This document shows positions 43,945 to 52,595 of a stretch of 64,000 nucleotides of DNA, in pieces. Position 1 is the first letter of the stretch; every line of letters begins with the position of its first letter. The stretch spans positions 52,845 to 116,844 of the forward strand of contig JAGAAI010000048.1 of NCBI GenBank assembly GCA_017615325.1, written 5' to 3'. Source of the stretch: Clostridiales bacterium (GTDB lineage: Bacteria; Bacillota; Clostridia; Saccharofermentanales; Saccharofermentanaceae). The translations under genes were made by a program, and so were the position numbers. The notes under the pieces are model-generated. The model ran no database searches and was not told where the DNA came from. It saw only the letters and a list, made by a program, of their open reading frames with translations.

Positions 43945-43984
43945 CCAGACTACTGTTATAGTCTATACTACTGTGATAGTCTGG
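43945..43984. promoter_or_regulatory. Double BlaI operator-like region
   Basis: Two sites GACTA-N6-TAGTC (43948-43963) and ACTA-N6-TAGT (43967-43980) share TACTGTxATAG and have centres 18 bases apart. The outer CCAGACTA/TAGTCTGG arms also pair across the whole region. They cover the -10 and the spacer of the blaI promoter. Confidence 0.7.
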
Positions 43985-43993
43985 AAATGTCAA
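43965..43993 (-). promoter_or_regulatory. Promoter of the blaI operon
   Basis: On the minus strand TTGACA (43988-43993), 17 bases, TAGTAT (43965-43970). A start near 43958 leaves about 24 bases to the ATG. Confidence 0.7.
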
Positions 43994-44021
43994 GCACAAA
44001 TATCAAATTATGATCAAAGGA

Positions 44022-44666
44022 TCAGTGATCCAGCCAGAAGCCGTGAAAATTACCTTTGTATCTTCCTTCGAAAGTCTCAAGGCTCGAGAAACGGACATCG
44101 CCCAGGGTACGGCCTTCAAAACCTGCCACGCTTCCGAGAACCCCGCTTATCTCTTCGCGGATCTTATCCGACAGACCGTTTTCGTAGTTGGTGTCGATAT
44201 CTTTATCAGTCTTATAGAACACGAAAACAGTAGGAATTGAGTAACGGTGGCTCATTACCTCCGGATGCCCCCGGAGAACTTCATCTATCTTCTTTATGGT
44301 ATCGTCTGTCATCAGGATTTTTTCAACATCAGATCTAAAATCGCTAACGACTGAAAAATAACACTTGGGATCAAAGTATTCACTGTTCAGACCGTGATCC
44401 CTGCATGCCTTGCTGAACCTGTCCCTGATCTTATTTTCGAGTTCTCTGTCGGGGCAACAGAGAAACATCACCGTGTCTTTCACATCCCATACCATGATCT
44501 TTAAACGGAGCAATCCGTCTTTTGTCCTGTCACATATATAATCCAAGATATTGATATCAAATTCTTCCTTGAAGAAGGCCTTCATGTCCAAAAGAACTTC
44601 GTCTTCAGGCGTCCTGCCGTTTATCGTATCAAGGACCTTTTGGATATCCTTATCTTCCAAAAACAT
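44022..44666 (-). CDS. Unknown protein, 214 residues
   Basis: A soluble acidic protein with no signal peptide or TM. It contains alternating helix and strand segments, such as LRLKIMVWDVKDTVMFLCCP and SIPTVFVFYKTDKDID, but no motif I can name. GAGGTAAC precedes the ATG. It lies 49 bases downstream of another unknown gene and may be co-transcribed with it. Confidence 0.6.
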   Translation of the reverse strand: MFLEDKDIQKVLDTINGRTPEDEVLLDMKAFFKEEFDINILDYICDRTKDGLLRLKIMVWDVKDTVMFLCCPDRELENKIRDRFSKACRDHGLNSEYFDPKCYFSVVSDFRSDVEKILMTDDTIKKIDEVLRGHPEVMSHRYSIPTVFVFYKTDKDIDTNYENGLSDKIREEISGVLGSVAGFEGRTLGDVRFSSLETFEGRYKGNFHGFWLDH

Positions 44667-44715
44667 AAGCTGTTACCTCATGACCTTATTCGTTTTTCCT
44701 CATATCCTAATGATA

Positions 44716-45258
44716 TCAGAAACTGATGTATCTTTTTACCGGTTCGTCAGACCAGACCTGTGCTTCGATATAACGTTCCGGGCCATGAGCGCCGTCACCG
44801 TTCCAGTCCTGAGGCAGCCCGTATCTTGCGATAATGTCCAATATCTGATCGTATGTGTAGACCTTCTTCCTGTACTCTTTCCCGTCAGTGACACGGGGAC
44901 TGAAAGTCGGCATGGAATCACCATAAGTAAAAGAGATCTTGCGGGTGTCAAATTCTTCTATCGGGATCTTTATCACACCGGGACCTTCAAACCAGGCAGC
45001 AAGCCAGGGACTGTGTTCCACGACCAGATAATGCGGGGACGGAATATCCATCAGGACACCTGCCCTTTGAGCCTCTTCCCGGACTGTCCTTTCGCATCTC
45101 ATACGGTTTGGAACATACTCTTCATCTCTTTTTGCAGTAAAAGAAAAAGGACGGTCCTGTTTTATCCTTGCAAGGACTTTGCAGGCTTCATCTTCAGACA
45201 GAGCCGTAAGGCTCTTGAAAGGACCTGAGCGTTTGTCAAAATAGTGATAGAGATACAA
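44716..45258 (-). CDS. Unknown protein, about 180 residues, TTG start
   Basis: A soluble protein rich in Tyr, Arg and Pro. The middle holds HYLVVEHSPWLAAWFEGPGV and the C-terminal part DQILDIIARYGLPQDWNGDG. I do not recognise it. The open frame runs to 45285, but GGAGG lies 7 bases before an in-frame TTG at 45258, while the upstream TTG at 45285 has none, so 45258 is chosen. Confidence 0.6.
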   Translation of the reverse strand: MYLYHYFDKRSGPFKSLTALSEDEACKVLARIKQDRPFSFTAKRDEEYVPNRMRCERTVREEAQRAGVLMDIPSPHYLVVEHSPWLAAWFEGPGVIKIPIEEFDTRKISFTYGDSMPTFSPRVTDGKEYRKKVYTYDQILDIIARYGLPQDWNGDGAHGPERYIEAQVWSDEPVKRYISF

Positions 45259-45312
45259 GACCCATCCTCCCCGAAAACCTGACAATAACGGGCTTCCCGT
45301 TACGACAGGGTC

Positions 45313-45321
45313 ATTATATCA
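45313..45321 (-). promoter_or_regulatory. Extended -10 promoter for the 44.0-45.3 kb genes
   Basis: TGATATAAT followed by GACC on the minus strand, about 55 bases before the TTG start; the same TGATATAATGACC occurs at 51389-51401. Confidence 0.55.
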
Positions 45322-45425
45322 TCAATGTACATTTATATACGAATGTAGTAAACTCTACCGTGGGGGGGGAGATGTAGATCGTTCAGGGACAACCTGATCT
45401 TTTCCGCTTACATCCACTGGTTTGA

Positions 45426-47057
45426 ATGCTTATAAATAAGAAGAGAAACAAGAAAGCGATAATCATCACTGCTGTTGCAATGCTTGCGGGGATCCTTTTT
45501 ATCCTGGCAGGGATCTTCGGCGGCTCTGTTGCCGGGATGTTCAAGGATAACTTTGACTTCCGGGACCTGAAGCCCGAAGATATCGGCAAGACCATCAATA
45601 TGGATATGAAGGTCTATTACGAGAATATCGACGTTCCCAACAAAACTATGCAGACCCTGGGAGACTTAAGCGGAGACTGGTACAGTATCACTTTGGATCT
45701 GTCGGACCTTAGTCTTGATGAACAGCGTCTTTATTATTCAAAGACTTCTCAGTACGTCACCGTTCAGGGAACCATACGGGAGTTAGACGAAGCTGAATTC
45801 ACTGAAGTTAAAGAAGGCCTTTACAAGCTCTACGACTACATATACTACGAGAAAGAACGCAAAATAACTTTGGATGAGTTCCATGATATCCTGACTGAAA
45901 CAGTCCTTCCATACTGCATAGATGTAAGATCCGTAAGTTCCTTCAACTGGATCCCCTTCATCCCCACAGGTATCTTTATCTTCCTGATCTCTCTGGTCCT
46001 TGAGGTATGCTTTGTCTTCAAGCTCAAAAAGAGGATCGTACTCCCTGTCGTATACGGGCTCATGGTAATTGTCCCGGCAATACTTTTCGCAGGGCATATC
46101 AGGACCATGCTTACTGTGAAGAAGGTCACGGACGGTCTTTATACGATGGATAATCTCGAGTGTCTGGATACGCAGAAGATGCTCGATTCTGATTCGGGAA
46201 CTATCAACGGCATGCTTGACTGGATCTTTGCCAATCACTTTTACGGCGCACCGAATGTCTTTACGATCGACAGGAACCACTTAGGCTTCGGCTGCGCTGC
46301 CTTCTCGGCTGAAACACCTGAAGGCGACCACCTCATGGGGCGTAATTTCGATCTGCTCGAGACAGATACTTTGCTGGTCCATTCACATCCTGAAGGAGCT
46401 TATGAATCTATCGGGGTCGCAGATCTCGGCATCTTCAGTGTCGGCCAGACCTACCCCATAAGCCCCGATTCGCCCTTGGGAAAACTCATCATGGTCATTA
46501 CACCTTACGTTGTTCTCGACGGCATGAACGAGAAAGGAGTCGCAGCAGGGATCCTCGAACTCAATATAGAAGAGACCCATCAGGATAAAGGCAAGCCGGA
46601 CCTTCTGATCTTCTGCGCGATAAGAGGGATCCTCGACAACTGCGCTTCGGTCGACGAAGCCCTGGCCTTATTAGAATCCTACGATATACATTCCGACCTT
46701 GAAGTAAACTACCACCTCTTCATAACCGATAAGACCGGCAGGTATGTCGTCGTTGAGTGGCTTGACGGAGAGATGGTCGTGGTAGAACATCCCTGCTGCA
46801 CCAACAGCGTGATCGCCGCGGGTGAATACTTTGACAAGGGCAGCCCTGACGACAGGATAAAGACTATTGAAAAAGAACTTGGTCCCGACCGCATCGTCAC
46901 TGAAGATAAGGCAATGGAGATATTAGATATGGTACACAGCAAACACGGGATTACCGAATGGTCCTGCGTATACAATCTGAATGACTTCACGGTCAACATC
47001 TGCCTCGATGCAGATTATTCGAAGGTCTACAGCTTCAGTGCGAGCGAGCTCAGATAA
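45426..47057 (+). CDS. Membrane protein with Ntn amidase (choloylglycine hydrolase-like) domain
   Basis: A 543-residue fusion. The N-terminal part has a TM (about 10-32), an outer segment of about 140 residues, and two more TMs (about 177-198 and 205-223). The C-terminal part (about 280-540) is a linear-amide C-N hydrolase of the CBAH/acid-ceramidase-like class: GFGCAAFSA supplies the candidate nucleophile Cys290, followed by HLMGRNFDL with Arg306, then DGMNEKGVAAGI and the EWLDGEMVVVEHPCCTNSVI region. Cys290 is internal, so the usual N-terminal nucleophile would need cleavage before it. The ribosome site is weak. Confidence 0.75.
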   Translation: MLINKKRNKKAIIITAVAMLAGILFILAGIFGGSVAGMFKDNFDFRDLKPEDIGKTINMDMKVYYENIDVPNKTMQTLGDLSGDWYSITLDLSDLSLDEQRLYYSKTSQYVTVQGTIRELDEAEFTEVKEGLYKLYDYIYYEKERKITLDEFHDILTETVLPYCIDVRSVSSFNWIPFIPTGIFIFLISLVLEVCFVFKLKKRIVLPVVYGLMVIVPAILFAGHIRTMLTVKKVTDGLYTMDNLECLDTQKMLDSDSGTINGMLDWIFANHFYGAPNVFTIDRNHLGFGCAAFSAETPEGDHLMGRNFDLLETDTLLVHSHPEGAYESIGVADLGIFSVGQTYPISPDSPLGKLIMVITPYVVLDGMNEKGVAAGILELNIEETHQDKGKPDLLIFCAIRGILDNCASVDEALALLESYDIHSDLEVNYHLFITDKTGRYVVVEWLDGEMVVVEHPCCTNSVIAAGEYFDKGSPDDRIKTIEKELGPDRIVTEDKAMEILDMVHSKHGITEWSCVYNLNDFTVNICLDADYSKVYSFSASELR

Positions 47058-47075
47058 GTCATAATTATATTAGTA

Positions 47076-47108
47076 CAAAAAAGGCTGCCTCTGCATTCAG
47101 AGACAGCC
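47076..47108 (-). terminator. Terminator of gpmI
   Basis: On the minus strand GGCTGTCTCTG (47098-47108) pairs with CAGAGGCAGCC (47083-47093) with one internal mismatch and a 4-base loop, followed by TTTTTT. Confidence 0.85.
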
Positions 47109-47132
47109 CATATTAATTGATAAGTTTATCGA

Positions 47133-48728
47133 TCAGGCCTTCTTGACCAGCAATGACTTACCTGTCATCTCGGCAGGCTGAGGCAGATCCATGATCTCGA
47201 GGAGAGTGGGAGCGATATCGCAAAGTCTGCCGCCCTCACGGAGTGTGTACTCGGGATCGTAGTTGTAGAGGATGAAGGGAACAGGATTTGTTGTGTGTGC
47301 CGTGTGAGGCTCGCCTGTCTCGTAGTTCAGCATCTGTTCTGCGTTGCCGTGGTCTGCGCAGATGAAGAGGACGCCGTCCATCTCCTTGACTGCATCGACT
47401 GCAGCGCCTACGCACTGGTCGATCCTCTCGACTGCCTTGATGGCTGCCTCGAGAACACCTGTATGGCCGACCATGTCAGGGTTAGCGAAGTTGATGATGA
47501 TGACATCGTATTTGCCTGATGTGATAGCTGCATCCAGCTTCTCGGAAACCTCGGGTGCGCTCATCTCAGGCTGGAGATCGTATGTTGCGACCTTGGGTGA
47601 ATTAACGAGCGTACGGTCCTCATCCTTGTTGGGCTCTTCGATACCGCCGTTGAAGAAGAACGTAACGTGTGCGTACTTCTCTGTCTCTGCGATACGGAGC
47701 TGCTTGAGGTTGTTGTTTGCAAGATACTCGCCCAATGTGTTGACGATCTCTTCTTTCTTGAAAGCGACGAACTTGTTGGGGATAGTCTCATCGTAGTCCT
47801 TGAAGCAGACATATGTCAGAGGCATGAAGCCGTTGTGGCGCTTTAAGAACTTGATGCACTTGGGATCATCTGCGGAACCTTCCTGTGCCTCGATATCGCT
47901 GTCAGCAAAGCAGAAAGCCTTGGTGATCTCACGTGCGCGGTCAGGACGGAAGTTGAAGAAGATGATCGAGTCATCGGGCTTAACGAGGGATACGGGTGAG
48001 CCGTCCTCATTAACGATGACAGTAGGCAGAACGAACTCGTCCGTTACGCCGTTATCATAAGACTTCTGCATAGCAGCAACGGGGTCTGTGTCCTTTACTC
48101 CCTCGCCTATTACGAGAGAATCGTATGCCTTCTGAATTCTGTCCCAGTTGTTGTCCCTGTCCATTGCATAGTAACGGCCGGACATGGAAGCTACCTTACC
48201 GCAGCCGATCTCAGCCATCTTGTCGACCAGAGCCTGGAGATAATCCTTACCTGATGCCGGAGGAGTGTCACGTCCGTCGAAGAAAGGATGTACATAAACA
48301 CGGTCGAGGCCGTTTCTCTTGCACATCTCGATCAGTGCATAAAGGTGGGTGTTGTGGCTGTGAACGCCGCCGTCTGAAAGAAGGCCCCAGATGTGAAGGT
48401 CAGAACCCTTCTCCTTGCAGTTGTTGATAGCGCGGAGCAATTCCTCGTTCTCAAAGAAGACACCGTCTTCAATGTACTTTGTGATAAGGGTCAGATCCTG
48501 GTAGATGATCCTGCCGGATCCGATGTTCATATGACCGACTTCAGAGTTGCCCATCTGGCCGTCGGGAAGTCCTACTGCAAGACCTGATGCCAAGCCCTGG
48601 ACATAAGGGCACTCAGCTCTGAGCTTGTCCATTACGGGGGTATTAGCCATTGCAATAGCATTTGCTTCAGGGTTCTCAGAGATGCCGTATCCGTCGAGAA
48701 CCATAAGTACTACCGGTTTTTGTCTCAT
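47133..48728 (-). CDS. gpmI: 2,3-bisphosphoglycerate-independent phosphoglycerate mutase
   Basis: A 531-residue glycolytic enzyme. The alkaline-phosphatase-fold metal site begins VLMVLDGYG, and the phosphoserine is in QMGNSEVGHMNIG. HPFFDGRDTPP and the later metal ligands NFANPDMVGHTG and CADHGNAEQM are intact. Length is typical. GGAGG precedes the ATG and a strong terminator follows. Two TATAAT-like boxes lie between it and the upstream small gene, suggesting its own promoter. Confidence 0.97.
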   Translation of the reverse strand: MRQKPVVLMVLDGYGISENPEANAIAMANTPVMDKLRAECPYVQGLASGLAVGLPDGQMGNSEVGHMNIGSGRIIYQDLTLITKYIEDGVFFENEELLRAINNCKEKGSDLHIWGLLSDGGVHSHNTHLYALIEMCKRNGLDRVYVHPFFDGRDTPPASGKDYLQALVDKMAEIGCGKVASMSGRYYAMDRDNNWDRIQKAYDSLVIGEGVKDTDPVAAMQKSYDNGVTDEFVLPTVIVNEDGSPVSLVKPDDSIIFFNFRPDRAREITKAFCFADSDIEAQEGSADDPKCIKFLKRHNGFMPLTYVCFKDYDETIPNKFVAFKKEEIVNTLGEYLANNNLKQLRIAETEKYAHVTFFFNGGIEEPNKDEDRTLVNSPKVATYDLQPEMSAPEVSEKLDAAITSGKYDVIIINFANPDMVGHTGVLEAAIKAVERIDQCVGAAVDAVKEMDGVLFICADHGNAEQMLNYETGEPHTAHTTNPVPFILYNYDPEYTLREGGRLCDIAPTLLEIMDLPQPAEMTGKSLLVKKA

Positions 48729-48788
48729 ATATATAATCCTCCGAATATTATAATCCGCAGGTATTATAATATGGATCGCAAGAAAATA

Positions 48789-48965
48789 TTACACAAATTT
48801 ATTGAGTTCTTCGTCGTAGAAATAGTTAACCATGGCTAACCGGCTGCAGATATCATCTTTATCGGCTCCCAGGGACGAACAGAGTTCATCGAGAGAACTA
48901 TAATCATCACGAAGCTTGGTATTAACATAACTTAAGAGCATTACAGGATCACTTGGCAGATTCAT
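48789..48965 (-). CDS. DUF4250 small protein, 58 residues
   Basis: A short gene that a length cutoff could miss. It starts MNLPSDPVMLLSYVNTKLRD and continues with YSSLDELCSSLGAD and NYFYDEELNKF, the pattern of the DUF4250 family common in Clostridia (function unknown). Its ATG overlaps the stop of the upstream membrane-protein gene (ATGA), with GGAGG six bases further upstream, so it is translated by coupling. It ends 60 bases before the gpmI start. Confidence 0.85.
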   Translation of the reverse strand: MNLPSDPVMLLSYVNTKLRDDYSSLDELCSSLGADKDDICSRLAMVNYFYDEELNKFV

Positions 48966-49765
48966 CTTATTCCCTCCGATTTATTTTTTCCGGCAGAACC
49001 TGTCTTCCGCTTGGAAATCTTGTCAATAATGACATAAACAAGAAAACAAAAATGGATCATGATGATAACAAATACCGTAAGTGCAATGATATAGGGCATT
49101 CCGCCTGTCCCGCCTGAAACATTCCAGAGCATCTTAAGCACGGGATTATCGTAGTGATACCTAAGGAACATAAAACCCTTGTCAAAAGTAATGTCGATAA
49201 GATATATGGGAATGATAACGCAGATCAAGGCGATCGCCGTTTGCCATATACCTATATAACGGGGCTTGATCTCTCCTGCTGCATATCTTGCAACTATGTA
49301 TGTCACTATAGCGCCATGCATCAGCATCTGATGGATGGCATAGAAATTCAAAGCCGGATAGCCTGCGGATGTCGGTACCAAAAGAGCGATAACAGCAGCG
49401 GGAAGAAATTCAAGCACCAATAACTGGTTGAAGATACGGCTTTGGGGCCAGATGGCATTGATAAGGATCACATATTCGGCAAAACTGCAGACCTCAAGTG
49501 GCAGATTTTCTGCCAATGGCGCACCGGTAAGAGCCATTACGCAGATCTTGAAGATCTCAAAAAAGATAAGAAAGAGTGCCAGGATCTTGCGAAGATCATC
49601 TCTTCTCTTGTTACCACCGCGGAGGTAGATAAAAGTATAAACAACCGTTAAAGCCAGAAGGAAGAAAAGCCAGAGGATATGATAGACCGAGAAGAGCCCA
49701 TAGCCTTTGATGCCATGAGCATAAAGAGTATCTATATATGCCCAGAAGATCTCCCAATAACTCAT
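48962..49765 (-). CDS. TMEM164/YwaF-like integral membrane protein (copy 2)
   Basis: A 267-residue protein with about seven hydrophobic spans and a basic C terminus. ENLPLEVCSFAEYVILINA corresponds to the LPLELCS motif of the 39.3 kb paralogue, and IHQMLMHGAIVTYIVARY to its YHAMIIF segment. It overlaps the upstream gene by four bases and the DUF4250 gene by four bases. Confidence 0.72.
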   Translation of the reverse strand: MSYWEIFWAYIDTLYAHGIKGYGLFSVYHILWLFFLLALTVVYTFIYLRGGNKRRDDLRKILALFLIFFEIFKICVMALTGAPLAENLPLEVCSFAEYVILINAIWPQSRIFNQLLVLEFLPAAVIALLVPTSAGYPALNFYAIHQMLMHGAIVTYIVARYAAGEIKPRYIGIWQTAIALICVIIPIYLIDITFDKGFMFLRYHYDNPVLKMLWNVSGGTGGMPYIIALTVFVIIMIHFCFLVYVIIDKISKRKTGSAGKNKSEGIR

Positions 49766-50670
49766 TTCTTCTGCCTCTCTTCAATAGCATCAATGGCGCC
49801 CTTGACATAGGCTTTTGTCAGGCTCTCAAGAGGTACACCGTATTTTTCCGACATCATTCGGAAGATGTCCAGCGGAACGGTGAGTTCCTCTATGGAACAT
49901 TTTGAACCGATATAACGCCCGAGACCGAATGCCTCGATATGCAATTCCGTAGGTTCAAGGTCCTGACTCCAAGACTTGGCGATACGCAGGCGGGTCTGTT
50001 TGGCGTGCTTATTATGAATGATGCGCATTAGCACTGTGATCACAAATCCTATCGTTGCCATGAGGATCAAAGAGACCCATGGCGGCCAGAAGGCCATTGT
50101 CATGTAGAAATCAGACCAGCCGCCTTTGTCAGCTCCCACAAACACGACCATTACCGTATAGACCGTGATATATGTGCTATAGGGTATGAGGGGTATGAGT
50201 ATTTCCTTAAATTTGATGTTGATACCCGTCTCGACACATTGAAAGAGGATGACGGTACATGCAGGAGTAACAACATGAAGCCAGAAATTGGGTCCTGTCA
50301 TTTTGGAGATCCCCTGCGTAGGCAATATTATCGCAAGGGACGCTATCATCGTTATCGCAACACAGGTTGCTGCCGCAAACTGGAAAAGAACTACCCACCT
50401 CGGAAGGATAAACCTCTTTTTTCTGATGCCCTCGACTGCATAAGGGAACATCATTGCCGCAGCCGTCGCCGAAAACAGGTTGGATAAGACCGTAAAATAA
50501 TGGAGTGAATTTTCCTCATCATCCCCCGTGATCTCGATCATGTAAAATACTGCAGCAAGGGTGCATAAGAAAACTATGACACTGCATATCATTGCGATCG
50601 TGCTGCGTGTCTCTTCCAATGAGATCAGATATTTCTTTTTTACCGACTTACTGTCGGTTTTCCCGGCCAT
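49762..50670 (-). CDS. Pr6Pr-like integral membrane protein with C-terminal helical tail
   Basis: About 302 residues with six hydrophobic spans (residues 20-215). SLHYFTVLSNLFSATAAAMM and WLHVVTPACTVILF resemble the Pr6Pr/FAR-17a-like membrane family; this match is tentative. A cytoplasmic tail of about 90 residues (IFRMMSEKYGVPLESLTKAY) follows. The open frame extends to 50742, but AAGGAGG nine bases before the ATG at 50670 avoids overlap with the upstream gene. Confidence 0.65.
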   Translation of the reverse strand: MAGKTDSKSVKKKYLISLEETRSTIAMICSVIVFLCTLAAVFYMIEITGDDEENSLHYFTVLSNLFSATAAAMMFPYAVEGIRKKRFILPRWVVLFQFAAATCVAITMIASLAIILPTQGISKMTGPNFWLHVVTPACTVILFQCVETGINIKFKEILIPLIPYSTYITVYTVMVVFVGADKGGWSDFYMTMAFWPPWVSLILMATIGFVITVLMRIIHNKHAKQTRLRIAKSWSQDLEPTELHIEAFGLGRYIGSKCSIEELTVPLDIFRMMSEKYGVPLESLTKAYVKGAIDAIEERQKK

Positions 50671-50708
50671 GTTCCCTGCCTCCTTATTTGTCAGATCGGT
50701 CCGCAGTT

Positions 50709-51356
50709 TTACGAATCCGCTAACGCGCTTTCTACCAGCCACGCAAATGTGAAGACCGCAGTGTATACTATCCCTGCGCCCATGCCGATCAAAGCTATGC
50801 CAATAGCGGTTAATGTTTCAGCAGTTACACCATATATCAAAGCAAATGACATGCCTGCCGAAAATACGATCCCGGCAATATCCGTTACCTTTGAGAGTAT
50901 AGGACGCAGACTCCGGATCTCTTTCCGCTTTTTAAACGTGAGAATGAACGAGATCAGAAGAGCGGCGGCAAAGCCTGCCACATGGTAACCTAAGAAGTTA
51001 TTGGTGATCCTCAGAAACCTTCCGGGAACCGTCATATATGCATTCATAGTTGCCTCATCTTCCGGTGTCAGATAGTAATTGCCGTTCCTTAAGACTACTG
51101 TAACGGTATCTCCCACTTTGCTCGTAACGGGGGTATGAACGCCAACATAGTTCTTGCCGCCGGCCTCAGCATCAAAAGCCAGATATACATCAGGATACCC
51201 GCTGTAAGACTCCTTCACTAATGTGACTTCCTGCGTAGAATATTGTGTAGTGAATTCATTCCATAATCCCGGAACAAGTGAAAGAATAAATGGTATGATC
51301 ATCCATGTGGCGATCAGCTTGATGCCATATGCAAACTTTAAAGGTTTTCTGACCAT
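50709..51356 (-). CDS. Membrane protein of unknown function
   Basis: A 215-residue protein with one TM near residues 12-30, an outer segment of about 75 residues with a beta-rich KNYVGVHTPVTSKVGDTVTV pattern (reminiscent of DUF3592-type proteins), and three further TMs (about 122-142, 155-180 and 183-205). It starts an operon with the Pr6Pr-like gene. AGGAGGAG precedes the ATG. Confidence 0.65.
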   Translation of the reverse strand: MVRKPLKFAYGIKLIATWMIIPFILSLVPGLWNEFTTQYSTQEVTLVKESYSGYPDVYLAFDAEAGGKNYVGVHTPVTSKVGDTVTVVLRNGNYYLTPEDEATMNAYMTVPGRFLRITNNFLGYHVAGFAAALLISFILTFKKRKEIRSLRPILSKVTDIAGIVFSAGMSFALIYGVTAETLTAIGIALIGMGAGIVYTAVFTFAWLVESALADS

Positions 51357-51392
51357 AAAACTCCTCCTAAAGCCCGATCCGGGGACAAGGTC

Positions 51393-51401
51393 ATTATATC
51401 A
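51393..51401 (-). promoter_or_regulatory. Extended -10 promoter of the 48.8-51.4 kb operon
   Basis: TGATATAAT followed by GACC on the minus strand; a start near 51386 gives a leader of about 30 bases. Confidence 0.6.
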
Positions 51402-51447
51402 CGAACCTGTATTACAGACCTTCACGCGAAAGTTCACGATGCTTTGT

Positions 51448-52059
51448 TTATGTCATCCCTATAAGCTTTACCAGGATCTCGCGGTATCCCCCGTCAACAG
51501 GATACCGTTCCCCGAAAACATTCAGGGCTTCTTCTATCCCTTTTCTATAATTCTTATCATCGATCGGAATGTCTGCTCCGAGATAATCTACGATCTCATT
51601 TGCAACACTGATTCCAAGATCCTTCTTCCCTGCCAGGTACTTGATCAGGCTGCGGTGAAAAAGCCGCGACATCCTATATGGGATATCATCTCTTAAAGAT
51701 ACGGTTCTCCATATCGATTCATCTCTCTTGTAAAGATGTTCTTTGATATCTTCCCTGTGAAAAAATATATCCCGCGATTCATCTATCTCCCCTATGATCT
51801 CAAGATCTGCTGCAACGCCGTCTTCGTAGATTACGATCAGTATGCCTTCCGGCTTGGTAGTTCCCGAGATAAAAACAGGTTCCCCATATCCATAGACAAG
51901 ATCCCTGATCTTATCCTGACCGCAATATGCGCTGACATCCACATCCGAAAAGGGTGTAGCATTGCCTCTAAGAAAAGACCCTCCCAAATAGATGTGGATC
52001 TTATTGCTGCTTGCAAATCTTTCCAGATATTCAATATATCTTCCCTGATAGTTTTCCAT
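51448..52059 (-). CDS. Nucleotidyltransferase-fold protein
   Basis: About 203 residues. The N-terminal motif IYLGGSFLRGNATPFSDVDV matches the GS-x(8-10)-DxD signature of the NTP-transferase fold, with ADLEII supplying a possible third acidic residue. Members include aminoglycoside nucleotidyltransferases and MNT-type antitoxins. No HEPN partner is adjacent. The frame reaches GTG 52071, but GGAAAA before the ATG at 52059 favours the latter. It lies 15 bases after the GNAT gene. Confidence 0.75.
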   Translation of the reverse strand: MENYQGRYIEYLERFASSNKIHIYLGGSFLRGNATPFSDVDVSAYCGQDKIRDLVYGYGEPVFISGTTKPEGILIVIYEDGVAADLEIIGEIDESRDIFFHREDIKEHLYKRDESIWRTVSLRDDIPYRMSRLFHRSLIKYLAGKKDLGISVANEIVDYLGADIPIDDKNYRKGIEEALNVFGERYPVDGGYREILVKLIGMT

Positions 52060-52074
52060 ATTCTTTTCCACTTT

Positions 52075-52575
52075 TTATAAGCTCTTCAGATATCTGATCT
52101 CACGCTTGTTCCAGCGCTTGAAGATCTTATCTTTCCCGTCGGGACGGTAGCCCTGCTTCACATAAAAATTTATGGCCATCCCGTTTTCTTCCAGGACCCA
52201 TATCACAAATTCAGATAAGCCCTTTTCTTTGCCCTTATCCTCAAAGAACTGCAGCATTTGGGAGCCGGTCCCCTGCCTCACATAACCGGGATCGACATAA
52301 AGGAAATGAAGTTCGAAGGCATCCTTTTTATCTTCATCTTCACACATTCCGATGCCCATCATTCCCGTGATAAGTCCGGTGTCAGGATCTTCATATACAT
52401 ACAGGTCAAAGCGCTTTTCTCTTATCCATCTTTCGTAGACCGGGATACGGGCTTCGACCGACAAGTCCTTGTATAAACAATCGTCCGGGATTATGTTTTT
52501 ATATGCAAATCTGCTGCTCGTTACATCTATCTCGGCGATCCTTGCCGCATCGCTGACTCTTGCTTCATGTATCAT
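52075..52575 (-). CDS. GNAT acetyltransferase
   Basis: A 166-residue acetyltransferase. The acetyl-CoA site is in LHFLYVDPGYVRQGTGSQML (the Q/R-x-x-G-x-G/A pattern), followed by EFVIWVLEENGMAINFYVKQ and a GYRPDGKDK ending. Substrate unknown. GAGGTG precedes the ATG. It lies in a run with a nucleotidyltransferase and a serine hydrolase. Confidence 0.88.
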   Translation of the reverse strand: MIHEARVSDAARIAEIDVTSSRFAYKNIIPDDCLYKDLSVEARIPVYERWIREKRFDLYVYEDPDTGLITGMMGIGMCEDEDKKDAFELHFLYVDPGYVRQGTGSQMLQFFEDKGKEKGLSEFVIWVLEENGMAINFYVKQGYRPDGKDKIFKRWNKREIRYLKSL

Positions 52576-52595
52576 TTTTCACCTCATTCAGAGTA

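Noticed and set aside
51448..52575. MNT/HEPN-type toxin-antitoxin pair
   Set aside because: The nucleotidyltransferase has a GS-DxD motif, but the adjacent gene is a GNAT, not a HEPN protein, and the order and sizes do not fit a known pair.
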